Shown here piece after piece: positions 58,962 through 64,000 of a stretch of 64,000 nt of DNA. This DNA is from Pseudooceanicola pacificus. GTDB taxonomy: Bacteria > Pseudomonadota > Alphaproteobacteria > Rhodobacterales > Rhodobacteraceae. Under the pieces are notes generated by a model. The model searched no databases. It saw nothing but the letters and a program-made list of their open reading frames with translations, and was not told where the DNA came from. Positions within the stretch are counted from its first letter, which is position 1; the number at the start of each line of letters is the position of its first letter. Both the position numbers and the translations under genes were made by a program. The DNA lies in NCBI RefSeq assembly GCF_009789075.1, contig NZ_WNXQ01000004.1, positions 1-64,000 of the forward strand, given 5' to 3'.

Positions 58962-60092
58962 TCAGTTTGCGGGGAGCATGTCCTTCACGATGGTCTCGTC
59001 GCCCTGCACTTCCACGAGGAAGCTTTCGCGCGACACCTCGCCGGTTTCATCCCAGCTCACGTTCAGCAGGATGTTGGGCACGTCCTCGACCGTGATGGTC
59101 ATGTTGTGCAGGGTGTCGGCCACCTTCTGACGGTCGAGTTCACCGGCGCGTTCGATGGCGGTCGCGGCGGTGTAGATCGCCACGTAGCCCTTCATCGCGT
59201 TGTGATCGGCCTTGTAGCCATAGCGATCCGAGAACCGTTTTGCGAAAGCCTGGATCTCGGGGTTGGGAGCATCGACCGTCAGGCCGACATGGCCCATGAT
59301 GCCGTCGGCCGCACCCTCGGACAGCTCGATCACCTTCTGGTTCAGCAGAGTGGTTTCGCCGATGATCGGAGCCTCGACATTCTGCTTGCGCAGCTCCTTG
59401 AGCAGCCGGGCGCTCTCTTCTTCGTGCAGGTAGACAAAGATCGCATCCGCATTGGCGGACTTGAGCTGCGTCACGTCGGAGGCAAAGTCCGCCTGGCCGA
59501 CTTCGCTGGAGACATCGGCCACCACCTCGATGCCGCGGGCCTCCATCTCGGCGACGAAGGCGTCGTGCCCACCCTTGCCGAACTCGTTGTTGACCCAGCT
59601 CACGGCAACCGACTTGGCGCCGAGACCCTCGTCGAGATAGGCCGCGATCTTGGGCATCGACTTCTGCGCGCCGAAGCTGGAGCGGAAGACGTAAGGGTTG
59701 CCCTTCTGGGTGATCGAGGGCGACTCCGACCCGACGATCTGCGGAATGCCCTGCTGCATCGTCACCAGCATGTTCACGATGGTCGAGGACGAATAGACCG
59801 TGCCCAGGATCAGGAAGGCACCGTCGTCGATGGCCTTTTGCACCAGCGCGCGCGAGGTCTGCGCGTCTGTCTGGGTGTCGTAGGTGTCGATCTCGAGCTG
59901 CATGCCCAGCACGCCGCCGGCCGCGTTGATCTCGTCGACGCCCATGTTGATGGCGTCGGTCCAGGCATTGCCGACCGTGGCGCCGGGGCCCGACAGCTCG
60001 GCCACATTGCCAAGCTTGAGGGTTTCGGCGCTGGCCGCGCCTATGATGCCGAAGGTGGCGAGCGCCGTGGCAAGGGTGATTGTCTTGAACAT
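58962..60092 (-). CDS. ABC transporter substrate-binding protein (Peripla_BP_6, LivK-like)
   Basis: A 376-residue periplasmic receptor. The signal peptide is about 1-21 (FGIIGAASAETL). Typical blocks are LKLGNVAELSGPGATVGNAW and AINMGVDEINAAGGVLGMQLE. I choose ATG 60092, with GGGAGG 6 nt upstream. It heads the long minus-strand operon through aroE. Two LacI-type palindromes lie 170-230 bp upstream, so this is the regulated promoter. The ligand is unknown; an aromatic or alicyclic acid is inferred from the enzymes downstream. Confidence 0.93.
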   Translation of the reverse strand: MFKTITLATALATFGIIGAASAETLKLGNVAELSGPGATVGNAWTDAINMGVDEINAAGGVLGMQLEIDTYDTQTDAQTSRALVQKAIDDGAFLILGTVYSSSTIVNMLVTMQQGIPQIVGSESPSITQKGNPYVFRSSFGAQKSMPKIAAYLDEGLGAKSVAVSWVNNEFGKGGHDAFVAEMEARGIEVVADVSSEVGQADFASDVTQLKSANADAIFVYLHEEESARLLKELRKQNVEAPIIGETTLLNQKVIELSEGAADGIMGHVGLTVDAPNPEIQAFAKRFSDRYGYKADHNAMKGYVAIYTAATAIERAGELDRQKVADTLHNMTITVEDVPNILLNVSWDETGEVSRESFLVEVQGDETIVKDMLPAN

Positions 60093-60263
60093 GGTCTTCC
60101 TCCCATATCTGCGCCGGGCCGCCGCGAACCTCGATCCGCGGTTATCGTCCCGGCCCTCCCCGCAGATTGCTCTGCGTTGTGTCTCGACACCGATTGGCGG
60201 CACCGATTGACATCCAGATAGACAGACAGGACCGGCCTGTCGGAATAGAGCGAAGCGCGCTTC

Positions 60264-60323
60264 GATGCATCAACGCCAAAAAATTACATCAGAACTTGCG
60301 GAAACGACGAGTTGATGCATCAA
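60264..60323. promoter_or_regulatory. Two LacI-type operators upstream of the Liv operon
   Basis: GATGCATC at 60264-60271 and the perfect 12-bp palindrome TTGATGCATCAA at 60312-60323 have centres exactly 50 bp apart, about five helical turns, in phase for looping or cooperative binding. A third copy lies at 61441-61450. The pattern fits the LacI-family protein encoded next door. They lie between the lacI-type stop codon and the binding-protein start. Confidence 0.7.
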
Positions 60324-60371
60324 ATCGCGCCTCTCCTGCGCAGAGGCCATCACGCCAAATGGCGCGGCGGC

Positions 60372-61430
60372 TCAGCCGTGCTCTGAAAGAATCATCTCTC
60401 TGGAGCCGCGGATGTCGCGCACGTTTTCCTTCATGATGATCTCGGACGGGGCCCGCTCCGGCTCGATTGGCAGGCCGGCATGGAAGTTGCCGATCGCACG
60501 CATCGCCATGTCACTGATGCGCATCATGTTCTGATGCACAACGGCATCCACCGTACCGGCAAGCAGCGCGTTGCGCGTCAGGGGTGTCAGGTTGAAAGCG
60601 ACATAGGCCATGTCCTGTGCCCGGTTTTTCTCAAGGAGCGCGCGTTCGATTCCCCGGTTGCCAGCGCCCAGATTGCAGATCGAGGTGAGGTCGGGATGGC
60701 GTTCGAGCAGGTCCAGCGCCCGGCCATAGAAGGCGGCAGGATTGTCGCCCATGGTGATGACATCCAGCACCGTGATGTCAGGAAATTCCTGCCGGAGCAG
60801 CGTGCGCACCCCGCTCTCCCGCTCCTCGTGGCTGCGATAGAGCGTATCGCTCATGAAGATCGCCGCCTTCCCGACGCGCCGTGATATATGCCCCATCAGC
60901 GCCCCGGCGGTTCGGCCGGCGGCGCGATTATCCATTCCGGCGTAAAACACCACGTCGGCATCCGGCAGAGGGGTCAGGATCGAGACCACCGGAATCTTCC
61001 GTGCCGCCAGGTCGTTGACCTTGTCGCGGATGAGCGGGTGCTCGATGGGCTCCATGATCACGCCGTTGGTCCCATCCGCCAACGCCTCGTCAAGGGCGGC
61101 GGCCAGTTCCGGCACCTTTGCCTTTTGCGCGTGGCGCATGCGCAGGGTCACGCCCAGGTTGCGCGCGGTGCGCCGCAGTCCTGTGATGAGCATGTCCTTG
61201 GCAAAGCCTGGTTGCCCCCCCAGCATGACGTCCAGGGTGAACCCGGTCAGTTCCGGCGCCATCACCTGGGGCCGCCCGCCACTCTGGCTGAGCCATTGCG
61301 CCGCCTCGAGCACCTTTCGGGCGGTCTTTTCCCGCACGCCGGGCCGCTGGTTGAGAACGCGATCGACCGTCGCCGTGCTGACACCAGCATGCAGGGCGAT
61401 GTCGATGATGCGGGCTTTGTGATCGGTCAC
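60372..61430 (-). CDS. LacI-family transcriptional regulator
   Basis: A 352-residue LacI-type regulator. The helix-turn-helix and hinge are at residues 1-60 (IIDIALHAGVSTATVDRVLN), followed by a periplasmic-binding-like effector domain. I choose GTG 61430, with AGGAG 6 nt upstream; the frame is open farther upstream without support. The variant ATVDRVLN (Asp for the usual Ser) is seen in a sub-branch of the family. An operator copy overlaps the ribosome-binding site, which suggests autoregulation. It probably controls the Liv operon and the divergent hydratase operon. Confidence 0.92.
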   Translation of the reverse strand: MTDHKARIIDIALHAGVSTATVDRVLNQRPGVREKTARKVLEAAQWLSQSGGRPQVMAPELTGFTLDVMLGGQPGFAKDMLITGLRRTARNLGVTLRMRHAQKAKVPELAAALDEALADGTNGVIMEPIEHPLIRDKVNDLAARKIPVVSILTPLPDADVVFYAGMDNRAAGRTAGALMGHISRRVGKAAIFMSDTLYRSHEERESGVRTLLRQEFPDITVLDVITMGDNPAAFYGRALDLLERHPDLTSICNLGAGNRGIERALLEKNRAQDMAYVAFNLTPLTRNALLAGTVDAVVHQNMMRISDMAMRAIGNFHAGLPIEPERAPSEIIMKENVRDIRGSREMILSEHG

Positions 61431-61440
61431 GCCGGTCTCC

Positions 61441-61450
61441 TGATGCATCA
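61441..61450. promoter_or_regulatory. LacI-type operator between the regulator and the hydratase operon
   Basis: TGATGCATCA is a perfect 10-bp palindrome identical to the core of 60312-60323. Its first base is the last base of the regulator gene's AGGAG site. It sits in the 165-bp divergent spacer, so one site could control both the regulator and the plus-strand operon. Confidence 0.65.
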
Positions 61451-61595
61451 TTGCAGAACTTGAACCATCATTTCTGACTTTTCCGACAATTCCAAGCCGC
61501 CTGCGATGCTTCACACGGTGACACCACCACGGGGCTTTCGCATCTTTCGGCGGATCGCCACGCGAACGTCGGCGCCCGACAGTTGGAGGAACAGA

Positions 61596-62393
61596 ATGCC
61601 CGAAACGATCGCAACCGATGCCATCGAACATTTCGCGGACCAACTCGCACAAGCCTGGGTCGATCGCAGACCCATCGTGGATGCCCCGCCCGTGCTTCTG
61701 ACAGACCGCCAGGACGGCTATCGCGTGCAAGACATGATGGCGCGCCGCATTGGCGAACCCGTGGTCGGCTGGAAGGCGGGCGCCACCAGCGAGGGGATGC
61801 GCCGGCGTGACGGGCATGACGGGATCGTCCCGGGCAGGGTGTTTTCCAGCGGGCTCTTCGTGGGCGCCGCGCACAGGCTGGATGCCGCCAGCTATCCCGG
61901 GGGCATGCTGGAGCCGGAGTTTGCCTATCGCTTCCTCGAAAGCCCGGGGCTGCGCACGGACTGGACAGCAGAGGATCTTGGCCCCCTCGTCGCGGCGCAT
62001 GTCGCCATCGAGATCATCGGCAGCAGGATGGCCCCTGCCCTGCCCCCCGAATGCCGCGGGACGGCGATGACGATTGCCGACAACGGCAACGGCTTCGCGC
62101 TCGTCATCGGGCCAGAGATCGCGACCGACGCGGAATATGATCCGCTGCGGCATCCGGTCGATCTGCGCATCGACGGCGGCCCCCCCGCCAGAAACTCACC
62201 GCCGGACATCCGGGCCGACCCGCTTGCCGCCCTGGCCGATACCGTGAACCTTCTGGCCGCACGAGGGATCAGCCTGGACTCCGGAAACTTCGTGACCACC
62301 GGTTCGGCCACCGAGACGCTCCCGGTGCAGAAAGGAAGCACCGTCACCGCCGACTTCGGCGGCCTGGGGACCATCCGTCTGACATTCAACTGA
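61596..62393 (+). CDS. 2-keto-4-pentenoate hydratase family protein (MhpD-like)
   Basis: A 265-residue member of the hydratase/decarboxylase family of meta-cleavage pathways. Family blocks include VGWKAGATSEGMRRRDG, GMLEPEFAYRF (metal-ligand Glu residues) and AAHVAIEIIGSRM. I choose ATG 61596, with GGAGG 6 nt upstream; the frame opens earlier without support. It would add water to a 2-hydroxydienoate or act on a related 2-keto acid. It is the first gene of the plus-strand operon. Confidence 0.88.
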   Translation: MPETIATDAIEHFADQLAQAWVDRRPIVDAPPVLLTDRQDGYRVQDMMARRIGEPVVGWKAGATSEGMRRRDGHDGIVPGRVFSSGLFVGAAHRLDAASYPGGMLEPEFAYRFLESPGLRTDWTAEDLGPLVAAHVAIEIIGSRMAPALPPECRGTAMTIADNGNGFALVIGPEIATDAEYDPLRHPVDLRIDGGPPARNSPPDIRADPLAALADTVNLLAARGISLDSGNFVTTGSATETLPVQKGSTVTADFGGLGTIRLTFN

Positions 62394-62405
62394 GCGGAGC
62401 CCGCC

Positions 62406-63176
62406 ATGAACAACCATATCTCAACCGAACGGCGCGGCCGTGCGCTCTGGATCACGATCGAACGCCCCGAGGTGCGCAACGCCCTGAATCCGCCAGCCCA
62501 TCGGGAGCTTGCGGCGGCCTTCGATGCCTATGCGGCGGATGACGCGCTTTGGGTGGCGGTGCTGACCGGCCGCGGAGACAGGGCCTTTTGCGTCGGTTCC
62601 GACCTGAAGCACCGCGTCGAGGCCGGCTCGAACGAGACGCCTGACACAGGCTTCGCGGGTCTTTGCGAGCGTTACGATCTGGACAAGCCGGTCATCGCGG
62701 CGATCAACGGCGATGCGCTCGGCGGCGGGCTGGAGACTGTCCTTGCCTGCGATCTGGCTGTCGCCGTCGACACCGCGCGCCTCGGCCTGCCAGAGCCGCG
62801 CGTGGGCCTCTGTGCGCACGGCGGCCTACATCGCCTGATCCGTCACCTGCCGGGAAAGACCGCCTCGCGCCTTGCGCTCACCGGCAAACTGTTCAGCGCT
62901 GCGGAGGGCAAGGCCATGCATCTCGTGAACGAGGTGGTGCCCCGGGACGCATTCGAGGCCTGCGTGGAGGCGCTGGTGGAAGAGGTCACCGCCTGCGCGC
63001 CGCTGGCCCTTCGCGCCACCAAGCAGATGATGCAGCGCGGCCTGTCCGCGCCCGACGTCAAGGCCGCCTTTGCGGGTGACTATCCGGCCTATCGCCATAT
63101 GCTCGCCTCCGAGGACGCCCGCGAGGGGCCGCTCGCCTTTTCGCAGAAGCGCCCGCCGGTCTGGACGGGCCGGTGA
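62406..63176 (+). CDS. Enoyl-CoA hydratase/isomerase family protein
   Basis: A 256-residue crotonase-fold enzyme. The oxyanion hole is GRGDRAFCVGSDLK, and both catalytic Glu residues are present (GGGLETVLACD and GLPEPRVGL). It therefore looks like a true hydratase. C-terminal ATKQMMQRGL is normal for the family. It starts 12 bp after the hydratase gene. With the acyl-CoA dehydrogenase, MaoC domain and CoA-transferase of the opposite operon it would complete a CoA-thioester branch. Confidence 0.9.
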   Translation: MNNHISTERRGRALWITIERPEVRNALNPPAHRELAAAFDAYAADDALWVAVLTGRGDRAFCVGSDLKHRVEAGSNETPDTGFAGLCERYDLDKPVIAAINGDALGGGLETVLACDLAVAVDTARLGLPEPRVGLCAHGGLHRLIRHLPGKTASRLALTGKLFSAAEGKAMHLVNEVVPRDAFEACVEALVEEVTACAPLALRATKQMMQRGLSAPDVKAAFAGDYPAYRHMLASEDAREGPLAFSQKRPPVWTGR

Positions 63177-63212
63177 TCCGGTGCGCGACCGGGCAAGTGG
63201 AGGAGCAAGACG

Positions 63213-64000
63213 ATGACGATCATCGAGAACCAGGCCGCCGTCACGCCCGCCGTCCTGGAGGTGATGCGCCGCACCGGGGATCCCCGCCTGCGGGAGATCA
63301 TGGAAAGCCTGGTGACGCATCTGCATGCCTTCGTCCGCGAGGTGCGGCTCAGCGAGGCAGAGTTTCAGCAGGCCACGCGGCTGCTCAACACCATGGGCCA
63401 GCAGACCACCGAGAGCCATAACGAATTCGTCCTGATGGCGGGCTCGCTCGGGGTGTCGTCGCTGGTGTGCCTTCTGAACAATGGCGACGGGGGGACCACG
63501 GAAACCACGCAATCGCTGCTCGGGCCGTTCTGGCGGATGCACCAGCCGGTCACCGCGCAGGGCGGCTCCATCGTGCGCTCCGATACGCCCGGGCCGCGCC
63601 TCTATGCCGAGTTCAGCTTTGTCGACCCGGAAGGCGCGCCGGTGGAGGGCCTGGAGGTGGACATCTGGCACGCCTCCCCCACCGGGCTTTACGAGAACCA
63701 GGACGAAAGCCAGGCCGACCACAACCTGCGCGGCAAGTTCCTGACCGGGCCGGACGGCACCGTGCGGTTCCGCTCGGTGCGCCCCATCGGCTATCCGATC
63801 CCGACGCAGACCACCGTGGGCAAGCTGCTCGCGGCGCAGAACCGCCACCCCTACCGGCCGGCGCATGTGCATGTGCTGGCCTTCAAGGAAGGCTACAAGA
63901 CACTGATCAACCAAACCTACGTGGACGAGACGGAGTATCTGACTTCGGATGTGCAATTCGGCGTCACCCCGGCGCTGGTCGGCCACCTCGAACGCCACAG
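63213..64000 (+). CDS. Intradiol ring-cleavage dioxygenase, partial (runs off the window)
   Basis: At least 262 residues are encoded before the window ends. The N-terminal helical domain (about 1-95) and the catalytic domain resemble hydroxyquinol 1,2-dioxygenase and catechol dioxygenases more than protocatechuate 3,4-dioxygenase. Fe(III) ligands are visible: Tyr in DIWHASPTGLYENQD, Tyr in RPIGYPIPTQ, and two His in RPAHVHVLAF. I choose ATG 63213, with GGAGGAG 7 nt upstream. It starts 36 bp after the enoyl-CoA hydratase gene. It would open an ortho-diphenol ring between the hydroxyls. Confidence 0.9.
   Translation, partial: MTIIENQAAVTPAVLEVMRRTGDPRLREIMESLVTHLHAFVREVRLSEAEFQQATRLLNTMGQQTTESHNEFVLMAGSLGVSSLVCLLNNGDGGTTETTQSLLGPFWRMHQPVTAQGGSIVRSDTPGPRLYAEFSFVDPEGAPVEGLEVDIWHASPTGLYENQDESQADHNLRGKFLTGPDGTVRFRSVRPIGYPIPTQTTVGKLLAAQNRHPYRPAHVHVLAFKEGYKTLINQTYVDETEYLTSDVQFGVTPALVGHLERH

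Noticed and set aside
1..64000. tRNA, rRNA, CRISPR arrays, riboswitches, prophage or an origin of replication
   Set aside because: I looked for repeat arrays, conserved RNA-like folds and phage or replication genes, and saw none that I can support.

Overview
The window (about 63-64% GC by eye) reads as chromosome or chromid of a marine-type alphaproteobacterium, most likely Rhodobacterales (Roseobacter group). This rests on the gene content: TTT, TRAP-TAXI, TRAP-DctPQM and Liv-type transporters, family III CoA-transferases, a fused QuiC and a Rhodobacterales-type IS6 remnant. I saw no rRNA, tRNA, CRISPR array, prophage or complete insertion sequence. Nearly all of the window is accessory catabolism: substrate-specific uptake systems, each packed with its own regulator and enzymes.

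Layout. (1) 0.2-7.9 kb: a sulfatase, sugar ABC transporter and DUF4432 operon on the minus strand, with a divergent LysR gene. (2) 8.1-21.2 kb: a minus-strand run of a LysR gene, PcaF-like thiolase, ADP-forming acyl-CoA synthetase, enoyl-CoA hydratase, MmgE/PrpD, family III CoA-transferase, TTT transporter (TctC, TctA, TctB) and FadJ-like protein. This is a nearly self-contained uptake, CoA activation and beta-oxidation kit. (3) 21.6-24.7 kb: an AbrB-family membrane protein and a Fic-fold protein whose catalytic His is replaced by Gln. (4) 24.7-31.5 kb: a TRAP-TAXI transporter, serine hydrolase, family III CoA-transferase and IclR regulator. (5) 31.5-38.6 kb: a decayed SDR/enoyl-CoA hydratase chimera, an amidase-TetR pair, and a divergent TRAP (DctM-DctQ-DctP) plus class III aminotransferase operon. 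(6) 38.7-48.5 kb: threonine aldolase, a YheO/DauR-type regulator, ammonia-lyase, aldehyde dehydrogenase, alpha/beta hydrolase, M20 amidohydrolase and a polar amino-acid ABC transporter. (7) 48.6-64 kb: a long minus-strand operon (branched-chain-type ABC transporter, KPR-MaoC fusion, CoA-transferase, QuiC-type dehydroshikimate dehydratase, acyl-CoA dehydrogenase, shikimate dehydrogenase) controlled by a LacI-family gene, and a divergent operon (2-keto-4-pentenoate hydratase, enoyl-CoA hydratase, intradiol dioxygenase) that runs off the window.

Regulatory DNA is unusually legible. Three copies of the palindrome TGATGCATCA tie the LacI gene to both of its flanking operons. A 14-bp element (GACAATTTGTATAG) occurs at both divergent promoters of region 6. 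Nested TGTAC palindromes separate the TetR-amidase pair from its TRAP operon. A perfect 17-bp palindrome precedes the TAXI gene beside IclR. An 18-bp element is repeated upstream of tctB and tctC. Five of the six binding-protein genes are followed directly by a strong GC hairpin, a pattern expected of mRNA-stabilising structures.

The best candidates for undescribed biology are the LacI-controlled shikimate/CoA-thioester regulon of region 7 with its KPR-MaoC fusion, and the 3-hydroxy-amino-acid-like pathway of region 6. Substrates are inferred from context only.
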